From assembly GCA_900290245.1 (NCBI GenBank), contig OKRB01000078.1, positions 126,280-190,279 on the forward strand: a stretch of DNA of 64,000 nucleotides, given 5' to 3'. Below the pieces are notes generated by a model, which did not search any database, was not told where the DNA came from, and worked only from the letters and a program-made list of their open reading frames with translations. The DNA comes from Candidatus Sulfuritelmatomonas gaucii (GTDB lineage Bacteria > Acidobacteriota > Terriglobia > Terriglobales > Acidobacteriaceae). Positions 17,545-26,155 of this stretch are shown here, in pieces. The position numbers and the translations under genes were made by a program. Position 1 is the first letter of the stretch; each line of letters opens with the position of its first letter.

Positions 17545-18132
17545 TTCGCATTCGTATCGCGATTCGCAAACATCGAACGTCAACCGTTCCGGAACCCTTG
17601 CGCGAAAGCAGCGTCGCCTTCTGAAACGAACGACCAAAGCGCTCTTTTGCGCAAACGCTCTTAGTGTGCTTACCTCGAGGCTGAAAGTTTTTCGCTCCGC
17701 GTAGCGAAACATCCGGATTTCTTCACCCTTCGCAGAGATCCCGCATCCGCAATTGCGGTTTCTTGCGGATTGGAAATTAGGGAATCGTGAGGGTGCTGCG
17801 CGAAGTAAGTTGTTAACCGGGAGCGTTGCCTCTTCGTTTTGCTTTTGGCTGCAATGCTCGTGGCGTGTGCAGTCGAAATGCAAGTGCTGCTTCCCCATTC
17901 GGAAATCTTCTGACCGGTTCTTCGCGATCCGCTTCACCAGATCCTGACAGGAACCGCTCATCAACTTGGAAGCACGAAGCTGTTGTCACAGGAATTATCA
18001 GGGCCCCTCAAATTGCCGGCTGTTTCTGGCACACGCCTTGACCCGAAAATCGGCCTTGGCGCATCGATGCCCGGCACAACCAGCCCGCCGCACGTGTAAG
18101 CGAAAACAAAATTGAACATTCGGGAGGAAACG
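17545..18132. other. Non-coding stretch
   Basis: About 590 nt between the M56 gene and the TPR gene, less GC-rich than its flanks. Short ORFs here lack ribosome sites and domain signatures. No tRNA, clear promoter or terminator was recognised; a small RNA cannot be excluded. Confidence 0.45.
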
Positions 18133-19119
18133 ATGATTCGACTCCTGCAGGGAATCCTTGTCCTGATTTTGATCGCACCCATCGCGGCCGCTCAACCAAA
18201 CATACCTTCTAACCCACAGGCAAAGGCAACGGCCACGGCATTCACGATCGGGCAGCTGAGCAATCCGCACTTGCTGCGCCTGATTGCGCTCAATGAAGCT
18301 GCGGTTCGCAGCGCTAAAGCCGCGCACGAAGCTCCGGCGCGCATAGCGCAGATCTACGAAAACCTCGGAGGCTTGTATGCAGACGCGGCTCTGTATCTGA
18401 AGTCAGAAGACGCCATGCGGCGGGCAATTGCTTATTTGAAAAACGGATCACAGCGGGAACTGGCAAATGAGATCGGACAATTAGCGGTGGTGGATCTCGA
18501 ATTGGGAAACCCCAGGCAGGCCGAGCACGATGAGCTACAGGTGCTGCGCATTCGCCAGGAGATTGGCGATCCTGTGACCACTGCCCTCGCCTGGAACGAA
18601 CTTGCCGGCCTGTATGATGAGCAGCAAAAGTTCAAACAAGCCGTGCATTTCGCTGAGCGAGCCTATGAGGTCCTTGGCGACCGGCCTGATGTGAGCGCAG
18701 GCGACAGAATTTCAGTTCGGGAAGCGCTCGGATTTGCGCTGACCGGCGCCAGAGATTGCGCACGCGGGATCCCTATTCTGGAGGAAGGGCTCGCCATCGC
18801 GCAGAGCCATCATGTAGAAGATAGCCTGCAGCTCGGATATGCCGAGTACGTTTTGGGGTTCGGCTATTGGCACTGCGACGATCAAGGCAACGCGGCACTT
18901 TGGCTCGAGCGGGGGACGACTCGCATGAAGGCAGACTTCGGATGGAACCGGAGCATCTATCTAAATGCGATGAGACAGTACGCTCGCTTTCTGCGTTCGA
19001 CGGGCCAATTCGAGGCGGCGGCATCGGCAGAGGCAGTGGTCAACGAGGCTGAGGCTGTCGTCGATGCCCAAAGCCTTACCGGCAGAGCCGATGGGTTCCT
19101 GAGCAATCCTGGAAAATAG
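18133..19119 (+). CDS. Exported TPR-repeat protein
   Basis: About 328 residues with a signal peptide (IRLLQGILVLILIAPIAAAQ) followed by helical tetratricopeptide-like repeats: ARIAQIYENLGGLYADAALY, ANEIGQLAVVDLELGNPRQA, ALAWNELAGLYDEQQKFKQA, and EYVLGFGYWHCDDQGNAALW. These form a scaffold for protein contacts and show no enzyme motif. The ATG at 18133 is chosen because GGGAGG sits 6 nt upstream; the upstream in-frame codon at 18112 lacks a site. It stands alone, so its partner is unknown. Confidence 0.85.
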   Translation: MIRLLQGILVLILIAPIAAAQPNIPSNPQAKATATAFTIGQLSNPHLLRLIALNEAAVRSAKAAHEAPARIAQIYENLGGLYADAALYLKSEDAMRRAIAYLKNGSQRELANEIGQLAVVDLELGNPRQAEHDELQVLRIRQEIGDPVTTALAWNELAGLYDEQQKFKQAVHFAERAYEVLGDRPDVSAGDRISVREALGFALTGARDCARGIPILEEGLAIAQSHHVEDSLQLGYAEYVLGFGYWHCDDQGNAALWLERGTTRMKADFGWNRSIYLNAMRQYARFLRSTGQFEAAASAEAVVNEAEAVVDAQSLTGRADGFLSNPGK

Positions 19120-19179
19120 AGCTCATCCCCGCGAAGTTCTTGATGGGTGATTTCGAGGAAACGAACCCGCTGCCGAACA

Positions 19180-21438
19180 TCAGAACAGGTTCAGGCCGCG
19201 AAGCTCATGCGAGGGGAGGTGATCGAACGTGTGCGACGCCTGGCCTGCAGCAGCATGGGTTATGCAGTGACTCTGCTGGCGGATGGGCCCCGTCAAGTAC
19301 GAACGAGTCACGTGCAGGCGGTCCATGATAATGTATCGCGTGCGCAGGCCGTTGACGGTGGCCGGAAGCGCGGCGGGAACCTGCTTGCGATCGACGTAGA
19401 TCACCAGCGCTGCTTCCTTGGGATTGTCGAGGCTCTGCCCAACGCCCACGCCAAAGAAAGCGGGATACTGTTTCATCAGGCTCTGCGATACCTGCTGTTT
19501 GGCGGCGATGGCCTGTGTAATCACGCTCGCCGCCAGTGGATGCGGTCCGCCGGATTGCAACATAGATTGCGGAGCAGTGCCCGCGGCAACGGCCTCCGCA
19601 GTGGTCGCGATCACTTCTGTCCTCACGCCGTTCAGTGCCTGCGGCGCGGTGAAATTCATGTTCTGGTCGACATAGAGGATGACCGCAGCCTCGCCGGAGT
19701 GATCGCTGCTCTTCCCTGTCGCTGTCCCCAGGGTGCCCGCCGACGGATTCACGAGCATGCGCGCCTGTGTAAGCGCCTGCTGGGCGCGGCTCGTCTGCGC
19801 GCTCGAAAGTGTGACGGCCTGCGCCGCTGTCACCGTCCCTGTTGCGTAGTTGAGGCAGCTCACTGGATGATCCGTTGTGCCCACGAAGGTGAATGTCGTT
19901 CCCTGCTGCGAACCCAGTTCCGCCAGCACGGTACTCACGGGGTTCGCCACGCCTTCACTCGTACCCGTCTGATCCACGCCTCCGGCGAAGAACAGACCCA
20001 CGGGTTCGGCGTCACTCGTATCCACCACCAGCGAGCCGGAGTCGCCAGCATCGCTGAACTCGTTGCCGGCAATTTCAATCTGATTCGTGTAAGTCTTGGT
20101 GAAGTACGGCTCAGACTCTTCACAGTTCTTGAAATAGGCCACCTGCACATCTGCGTTGATCGCAGAAATGCTGGCGCAGGTAAGCCCTGTAGTGCGGCCG
20201 CTTTTCGCTACGACCATCCCGATTGCTGGATTCTCGCCCTTGCCGTCTGTAGATGAAGTGCCCGGCGGAGCCGCAGCCAGCGAGCCGCTCTGCAACGGGC
20301 CCAATTCTTCGATTGCGCCGCTTGTATTCACCGCGCCGGAATCCACCTGGGCGATGGCCGCGTCCGCGTTGGTTGTCGCCGAGTTGAGCGGCAGCCAGGC
20401 TGTCAAAACGCCGACCGGCGTGGTACCGGACCCGACGCCATTGGGCGTGCAGCCGTTGTCAATCAGGCCAGGCTGGACAATCATTTCACCGGTCGTGGCC
20501 TGGTCGCTGCGCGCCAGAACGTGGTTGTTGCTGAGGAGAAATTGTGTTCCGGAGGAGTTCTGAATCATCGAGCCCAGCGTGCCGCCGCAGCAATCCAGAA
20601 TCTGATTGCCCTGAGTGTCGTAATCGTTATTGTTACCGCCAGATGTTCCCAAATTGATTGGCGAGCCCTGCTCATTCTGGTGATTGTCTGGATTGCTCGA
20701 GATCCCTGCGGTGTTCAAAAGCACGGCAGTCGCAGTCTTTGATGAGGATGTGCCCACGGTAGCGACGACAAATGTTGAAGCATTCGACAAAAACGTGCTC
20801 GGAGCGGTGTAGGCCACCGCGCAGGAGGTAAATGCATTCGCGTTGCGCGTGCAAGTCGGTGTGCCCAGGGAACCCTGCCCGCCGCTTGAACCGTTTGCTG
20901 TGCTCGAAACCGCGTAGTTGATGCCGGTGCTGCCGCCGGCTTCGGCAATGTAGCCGGTGATGGTCACGGTTCCGCTGTTGCCGAGTGCAACATTCTCGGG
21001 CGAGAGCGGCTGCAAAAATCCGGGAGTCACGGTGACGGTAGAGCTGGCGGTCGCGCCCATGCCGGTTCCGGCAGTGATCGTCGCCGTCACGGTGACCTGC
21101 ACACTGTCCTTGGTCACATAAGGCGGAGGTGTGTATTGGCCGCTGGTTGGGTCGATGGATCCTGCTCCAGTGCTCGGGCTGACCGCCCAGTTCACAGTTG
21201 CTGCGCCTCCACTGCTCAACGTGGCCGTAAATTGCTCAACCGCCGAGCCCGAGCTATTTGTGGCGTTGCAGCCCGTGCAGTTGGTATCGATGGCCAGCGT
21301 TCCCGGCGAAATTGAGAACGTGCTGTTGGAGGAACTTGTCGATGGGGTCCCGCCGCCGCAACCCACAAACAGGATCAGGGCCGGCAGGCCCATCATCGCT
21401 AGAAGCCGCGATGGCCACGCCTTAATTGCATGGGCCAT
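19180..21438 (-). CDS. Surface lipoprotein serine protease, trypsin-like (Nal1-type)
   Basis: About 752 residues. The N-terminus ends in a lipobox (LILFVG then Cys), so the protein is probably lipid-anchored. Two Ser/Thr/Gly-rich Ig-like regions (about 40-220) precede a chymotrypsin-fold domain whose triad can be read as His306 (LSNNHVLA), Asp359 (NADAAIAQV) and Ser467 (DAGDSGSLV). The C-terminal part holds two copies of a small module (EAAVILYVDQ..ALNGVRTEVI and EAALVIYVDR..TVNGLRTRYI). Similar modules occur in Nal1-like proteases as I remember them, usually N-terminal. I start at the ATG at 21438; a TTG at 21504 is possible. Confidence 0.85.
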   Translation of the reverse strand: MAHAIKAWPSRLLAMMGLPALILFVGCGGGTPSTSSSNSTFSISPGTLAIDTNCTGCNATNSSGSAVEQFTATLSSGGAATVNWAVSPSTGAGSIDPTSGQYTPPPYVTKDSVQVTVTATITAGTGMGATASSTVTVTPGFLQPLSPENVALGNSGTVTITGYIAEAGGSTGINYAVSSTANGSSGGQGSLGTPTCTRNANAFTSCAVAYTAPSTFLSNASTFVVATVGTSSSKTATAVLLNTAGISSNPDNHQNEQGSPINLGTSGGNNNDYDTQGNQILDCCGGTLGSMIQNSSGTQFLLSNNHVLARSDQATTGEMIVQPGLIDNGCTPNGVGSGTTPVGVLTAWLPLNSATTNADAAIAQVDSGAVNTSGAIEELGPLQSGSLAAAPPGTSSTDGKGENPAIGMVVAKSGRTTGLTCASISAINADVQVAYFKNCEESEPYFTKTYTNQIEIAGNEFSDAGDSGSLVVDTSDAEPVGLFFAGGVDQTGTSEGVANPVSTVLAELGSQQGTTFTFVGTTDHPVSCLNYATGTVTAAQAVTLSSAQTSRAQQALTQARMLVNPSAGTLGTATGKSSDHSGEAAVILYVDQNMNFTAPQALNGVRTEVIATTAEAVAAGTAPQSMLQSGGPHPLAASVITQAIAAKQQVSQSLMKQYPAFFGVGVGQSLDNPKEAALVIYVDRKQVPAALPATVNGLRTRYIIMDRLHVTRSYLTGPIRQQSHCITHAAAGQASHTFDHLPSHELRGLNLF

Positions 21439-21968
21439 CAGCGCGTCACACCCGGCGCGCTTGGTGCGCCGCCATGCTGTCGTCTGTGCCGCGGTCTCAC
21501 TCAAATGGTCGGGCGCCTTTCTAATTCTTGTTATTCGCTTGCTTCCATTTAGACAATCCTGCGACCTCGCAGTAAGCGCCGGTACCTCCGTAAGAGTTCA
21601 ACCGGACGCACTCTCCCCTTCGCAATGCCATATTAGACCCGCACTCGACATGGAGAGTTGTCTCACAAGGTGCGCACACAGAGAATCCAATCACTTTAGA
21701 TGTACTCAGCGCAATGCTACGAAAGTACTTAGGACAGTTTTGGGCACAATATAGGCTCAAGACGACGGTCGAGGCCTTCGTGCAGTTTCATTACAGATGG
21801 GAGCCGGCCTCGCCCGGGGAGGGGCAATCCCTTACTCGGAACTCGCCCTGGTGTTCAGACGTGAATTCTTTGACGGAGCTTACACCGTTTCCCAACGTGC
21901 TCAGGTGTTGCGCGTGTCTGCGCATGGCCGCAGCCGAGCGGCATTTTAAACTCAAAGCAGGAGCAGCG
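21439..21968. other. Intergenic region between divergent genes
   Basis: About 530 nt between the protease lipoprotein (-) and the aldo/keto reductase (+). The region around 21740-21760 (TTTTGGGCACAATATAGG) could hold a weak promoter towards the reductase, but no good -35/-10 pair is seen. Open frames here lack domain signatures. Confidence 0.4.
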
Positions 21969-22967
21969 ATGGAATACCTCAATCTTGGCCACACCGGTTT
22001 GAAAGTCTCTCGCATTTGTCTGGGCTGCATGACTTACGGAAGCCCGTCCAGGGGCAAAATCCTGCCCGGCCGCCAGGCCTGGGCGCTCAACGAAGCAGAG
22101 AGCCAGCCTTTGCTCCGGCAGGCACTCGATTTGGGCATTAACTTTTTTGATACCGCCAACGTGTATTCTGGCGGCGAAAGCGAGGCCGTCGTCGGGCGAT
22201 TCCTCAAAGCCAACGTCCGCCGGGAATCGGTGGTGATCGCAACCAAGGTGCACGGCGTGATGCGCGAGGAGCCGAACGGGCGCGGGCTCTCGCGAAAAGC
22301 GATCCTGTTCGAGCTCGACCAGAGCCTGAAGCGCCTCGAAACCGATTACGTCGATCTTTATCAAATTCATCGCTGGGACTACGAGACTCCCATCGAGGAG
22401 ACGCTCGAAAGCCTGCACGACGTTGTGAAGGCGGGAAAGGTGCGCTACATCGGGGCGCCATCGATGTATGCGTGGCAGTTCGCCAAGGCGCTCTATCTGT
22501 CCGACCGGCACGGCTGGACACGCTTCGTCTCCATGCAGAATCACTACAACCTTCTCTATCGCGAGGAAGAGCGCGAGATGATCGGGCTATGCCGGGCGGA
22601 GGGTGTGGCCGTCATACCGTGGAGCCCATTGGCGCGAGGCCGGCTCACGCGCGCATGGAAGGCCGAGACGACGAGCAGGACAGAGACAGATGCGTTCGGG
22701 AACAGGATGTACTCGCAGACGGAAGAGGCGGATCGCAAAGTTGTTGACCGGCTGGGCGAGATCGCCGAAAAGCGCGGCATTCCCCGCGCGCAGGTCGCGC
22801 TGGCATGGCTGCTGGCGAAACCGGCCGTGACTGCTCCGATCGTGGGAGCGAGCAAGCCGCATCACCTTGAAGATGCCGCTGCTGCGCTTTCAGCTCAACT
22901 CACTCCGGAAGAGATGAAAGCGCTCGAAGAGCCGTATATGCCGCACCCCGTGCTGGGGTTCAGCTAA
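21969..22967 (+). CDS. Aldo/keto reductase
   Basis: A 332-residue NADPH-dependent aldo/keto reductase of the YajO/Tas-like TIM-barrel group. The catalytic tetrad can be read as Asp61 (INFFDTANVYSGG), Tyr66, Lys93 (VVIATKVHG) and His134 (LYQIHRWD). The C-terminal cofactor site is PIVGASKPHHLEDA. The ATG at 21969 has AGGAG 6 nt upstream; an in-frame ATG at 21714 would add 85 residues foreign to the family. The physiological aldehyde or sugar substrate cannot be told. Confidence 0.94.
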   Translation: MEYLNLGHTGLKVSRICLGCMTYGSPSRGKILPGRQAWALNEAESQPLLRQALDLGINFFDTANVYSGGESEAVVGRFLKANVRRESVVIATKVHGVMREEPNGRGLSRKAILFELDQSLKRLETDYVDLYQIHRWDYETPIEETLESLHDVVKAGKVRYIGAPSMYAWQFAKALYLSDRHGWTRFVSMQNHYNLLYREEEREMIGLCRAEGVAVIPWSPLARGRLTRAWKAETTSRTETDAFGNRMYSQTEEADRKVVDRLGEIAEKRGIPRAQVALAWLLAKPAVTAPIVGASKPHHLEDAAAALSAQLTPEEMKALEEPYMPHPVLGFS

Positions 22968-23008
22968 GCGTTCCTTCGACATCGATGTGTGAAAGGCGGG
23001 TGCGCCGA

Positions 23009-24361
23009 TTACGCAAGTTTCATCGCGTCCGGGTCCCAATTCACAATCGCGCCGCGATCCATGCTGAGATTGCTCAAGAGCGCGGCGCCCGCGGCACGGA
23101 ATCCGAAGGTCGCGTCTTCAACCGGCTGTTTGCGTTTGCGCACAGAGTTGAAGAAATTCTCGAAGTGATCGTAGCTGTCGCTGTAGCCAGCCGGCGCCAC
23201 ATACCTCTCCATTCCCACCGCCGGCGGGCCATCAGGATATGTAACCGAATACTTTTCCCGGTACTTCTCCAGAAATGCCTTCTGCGTGGCCCGGGTGAAC
23301 GTGTTGATGGTGTAACCAGGTTCCCTTTCGCGCGGCACGCGATTCACGGTCACCGTGTTGCCCGCGATCTCCATTGTGCCCTCGGAGCCGGTAAAGATGA
23401 GGCCTTCGCTCTCCTCGCCACCGTCGACAAAATTCACATGCAGGCTCAGGTTGAATCCCTCGCGATAATCGAATAGCCCGAGCATCACGTCGGGTACGTC
23501 GCGGCCATCCTTCCAGAAGCGCAGCCCGCCCGTCGCCATGCCGCGCGTGGGCCCGTTGGATCCGGTAATAAAGTGCGTTCCACTGAAGAGATGCACGAAT
23601 AGATCGCCGGCCACCCCGCTTCCGTAGGCCTTCCATTTTCGCCACTGGAAAAACTGCTCGGCGTTGAAGGGGATCTTTGGCGCAGTGCCGAGAAATCGCG
23701 GCCAGTCGCACGTCTCCGGCGACGCATCCGGCGGCACGGTATAGTCCCACGCGCCGATGGCCGAATTGCGATCCCAGCGCGCGGTGACCATGTTGAGCTG
23801 CCCGATGGCGCCCGAAGCCAGCAACTCCTTCGCCTTGGCGTAGATGATCGAGCTGACACGCTGGCTGCCAATCTGGAGAATGCGCCCGCTCGCGCGCGCT
23901 GCCTCGATCATCTCCGGCCCATCGGCATACAGATGAATCATCGGCTTCTCGCAATAGACGTCCTTGCCGGCCTTCATCGCGTCCACCGCGGCCTGCTTGT
24001 GCCAGTGGTCAGGCGTGGCAATGATTACGGCATCAATGTCTTTGCGGGCGAGAATTTCGCTGTAGTCGCGGGTGGTGAAGAGATCGTCACCCCAAACTTC
24101 CTTGCAATGATCGAGACGGCCGCTGTAGCAGTCAGCCACGGCAACCAGCTTGACCCCGAGGACCTGCAACGCCGTGCGTGTGTCGCCCTGCCCTTGGCCG
24201 CCGGCGCCGATCAGAGCGATCTGGATGCGATCGTTGGCGGCGACAGCTGCCGCGGGTTCGGCTTGCGCCGCAGTCAGCGCGTGGATTCGCGCACCAAGAA
24301 GTGTTGTCGCCGATGCAGCGCTTGCCGCTCTCAGAAACGATCTGCGATTCAATTCGGGCAT
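23009..24361 (-). CDS. Gfo/Idh/MocA oxidoreductase with Tat signal
   Basis: A 450-residue NAD(P)-dependent oxidoreductase exported by the Tat route: NRRSFLRAASAASATTLLG carries the twin arginine within the first ten residues. The Rossmann motif is ALIGAGGQGQG, followed by the family's EKP signature in DVYCEKPMIHLYADG, and a C-terminal alpha/beta domain. Periplasmic members act on sugars or glycosides, often by an oxidation-elimination cycle. GGAG lies 8 nt before the chosen ATG; an ATG at 24577 would run into the lipid-kinase gene. It is convergent with the aldo/keto reductase. Confidence 0.92.
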   Translation of the reverse strand: MPELNRRSFLRAASAASATTLLGARIHALTAAQAEPAAAVAANDRIQIALIGAGGQGQGDTRTALQVLGVKLVAVADCYSGRLDHCKEVWGDDLFTTRDYSEILARKDIDAVIIATPDHWHKQAAVDAMKAGKDVYCEKPMIHLYADGPEMIEAARASGRILQIGSQRVSSIIYAKAKELLASGAIGQLNMVTARWDRNSAIGAWDYTVPPDASPETCDWPRFLGTAPKIPFNAEQFFQWRKWKAYGSGVAGDLFVHLFSGTHFITGSNGPTRGMATGGLRFWKDGRDVPDVMLGLFDYREGFNLSLHVNFVDGGEESEGLIFTGSEGTMEIAGNTVTVNRVPREREPGYTINTFTRATQKAFLEKYREKYSVTYPDGPPAVGMERYVAPAGYSDSYDHFENFFNSVRKRKQPVEDATFGFRAAGAALLSNLSMDRGAIVNWDPDAMKLA

Positions 24362-24485
24362 TGAGACAGCTCCACGAAGCAGGATTTCAGCCGCATACAA
24401 CAATACAACGCTGAGGTTGGTCGTCGTTAAGCGCAATAGGGTCGGGAGAACCGGCCGCGAATCAACCGGAGCGAAAATTGTGATG

Positions 24486-25415
24486 CTAGTGGCGCGGAAC
24501 GAGAATGCGCAGAGCATTCTGAAGGAGTGACACCTGCATCGGCAGCCGGCCGAGCGACTCGCCGTCGGCCTCGACATAAGGTGCCGGGCTGCTCAATGCG
24601 CGGCAGGAGAAGGCAGACACTCGAACACATTGATGGAACGGATTGAGGCGGCGCAGGCCGAGCCAGCCGGACAGAAACCATAGTGGTAACGACACCAGCG
24701 CAGGCGCATGGAGCAGATGAAGGCAAAGATCGGAATCCTGAATCGACGCATGCCCATCCGTTAGGCCTCGAAAGATTCCGCCGAGATTCCCGATACGCGT
24801 CGCCATCACGCTGACCACCTTGCGCGTGACCGGCGAGGCGGAGGCCGCAGGTGTGAACTGAACCTCAAATGCAGAAAAACGGCCAGTTGCGAAGAGGCGT
24901 GCAGCGCGAAGGTAGTAGGCCAACCTGCCCAGTTGGGCCTTCTGTTGCGCCACAAGGCGATAGACAAGCGCGCCGTCAGGGCCGGCACCGGCAATGAAAG
25001 CAAAGTATCGAACAGCGCCGGCGCATTCCACTCTGCCCACGGTAACAGCGCATGGGCTGCCCTTTAACTGCTCGAGAGCCGCGACCACAGGATTATGTGA
25101 AATTCGCAGATGCCGGGCAAGCGCATTCGCGCTTCCCATCGGAATGATTCCGAGCGCACATAAGGGCACTCCCGCTTCAGTGACGAGGCCTTGCAGCACC
25201 TCATGCACGGTCCCGTCTCCTCCGCAGGCAAAGATCACATCCGCAAAAGCTGCGGCTTCCTGCGCCTGGGCCGCGGCCGAACCGGGCCCCGCAGTGCACG
25301 CGATCTCGACGCGATGACCTTCAGCGGTCAGCGCCCCAGCCACCTCGTCCACCTTCCGCAGGCGCAGGTTCCGTCTGCGGCCCGAGGCCGGATTGTAAAT
25401 CAGGATGCAGTGCAC
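24486..25415 (-). CDS. Diacylglycerol kinase-family lipid kinase (YegS/DagK-like)
   Basis: A 309-residue soluble lipid kinase. The catalytic domain opens with ILIYNPASGRRR, and the nucleotide loop GGDGTVHEVLQGL follows near residue 64. PMGSANALARHL is the DagK-type third motif. The beta-sandwich C-terminal domain ends with DGESLGRLPMQV, typical of the family. It phosphorylates a lipid hydroxyl, such as diacylglycerol, at the membrane face. The GTG start has GAGGGG beside it and a TAAGAT box exactly 6 nt upstream, so the mRNA start may lie very close to the start codon. Confidence 0.93.
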   Translation of the reverse strand: MHCILIYNPASGRRRNLRLRKVDEVAGALTAEGHRVEIACTAGPGSAAAQAQEAAAFADVIFACGGDGTVHEVLQGLVTEAGVPLCALGIIPMGSANALARHLRISHNPVVAALEQLKGSPCAVTVGRVECAGAVRYFAFIAGAGPDGALVYRLVAQQKAQLGRLAYYLRAARLFATGRFSAFEVQFTPAASASPVTRKVVSVMATRIGNLGGIFRGLTDGHASIQDSDLCLHLLHAPALVSLPLWFLSGWLGLRRLNPFHQCVRVSAFSCRALSSPAPYVEADGESLGRLPMQVSLLQNALRILVPRH

Positions 25416-25528
25416 CCCCTCATCTTACGGCGGCGTTCGCATATTGGGGTCGCAATCGCTCTCGCATCACGCGAATTTCCGCAATGCAAGCCGGCACGCG
25501 AAACACGCGAATGAGATAGCATCCAGTT

Positions 25529-26155
25529 GTGCTTAGCCTCGGCGATCAGGTGCAGTTTGTGCGCGGCGTTGGACCGCACGTCGCGGAGATGCTTGCCGAA
25601 AAAAGCATCCAGACGGCGGAAGATCTGCTTTATCATCTTCCCTTCCGTTACGAAGACCGGCAACATCCGCGCAGCCTCGACGAACTGAAGCCCGGCGAAA
25701 TGGCCAGCGTGATCGGCGAGGTGCGCGGATCCATCCTGCTGCGCACGCGCCGCATGCCGCTCTTCGAGTTGACCATTGGACAAGGCCGCCACGCGCTCAA
25801 ATGCACCTGGTTCAACGCACCCTATCTGAACGGGAAATTTCAGTCCGGCCAGACCGTTGCGGTCTACGGCAAGGTTGAGCCATCGCGCTCCACAAGCAAC
25901 TTCAAAATGATTCAGCCGCAGTTCGAGATTCTGCCCGACGCGAGCGACGACGCCGAAACTAGGTTGCTTGAGGTGGGCCGCATCACGCCGGTCTACGAAT
26001 CGCTCGGCGGCAGCCGTCTGGCATCGCGCTGGCAGCGTAAGGTGATCTTCAACCTCCTTGAGAACATGCGCGGAGCAGTGGCCGAATGCTTGCCGCACTC
26101 GGGACACCGCTCGCGCAGTTGCAGAGCGCATCGACTCCGGCGCATCGCCGCCTGA
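25529..26155 (+). pseudogene. recG: recG, N-terminal fragment (frame broken near 26085)
   Basis: This is the 5' part of the branch-migration helicase gene. Residues 1-185 match the RecG wedge/OB domain: FVRGVGPHVAEMLAEKSI, TAEDLLYHLPFRYEDR, GEMASVIGEV, CTWFNAPYL and VYESLGGSRLASRWQRK. The homology stops at AVAECLP, after which the frame runs on as an Arg-rich nonsense tail to a stop at 26155. The helicase part resumes in the next frame from 26086. About 16-28 residues normally found between LP and the RRLIFEE segment are missing, so a deletion not divisible by 3 is likely. A GTG start follows a TAGCAT box by 6 nt. Confidence 0.85.

Noticed and set aside
17221..17964. - strand ORF crossing the end of the M56 gene
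   Set aside because: Mostly antisense to the coiled-coil tail; no ribosome site and no motif, so not called despite covering part of the gap.
19147..20256. Long + strand ORF (369 aa) opposite the protease lipoprotein
   Set aside because: Composition is Arg/His/Cys-rich with no domain; it is the antisense shadow of a gene with a clear catalytic triad.
26086..26155. Programmed frameshift in recG
   Set aside because: No slippery heptamer or following hairpin is obvious at the junction, and residues are missing, which a frameshift alone would not explain.
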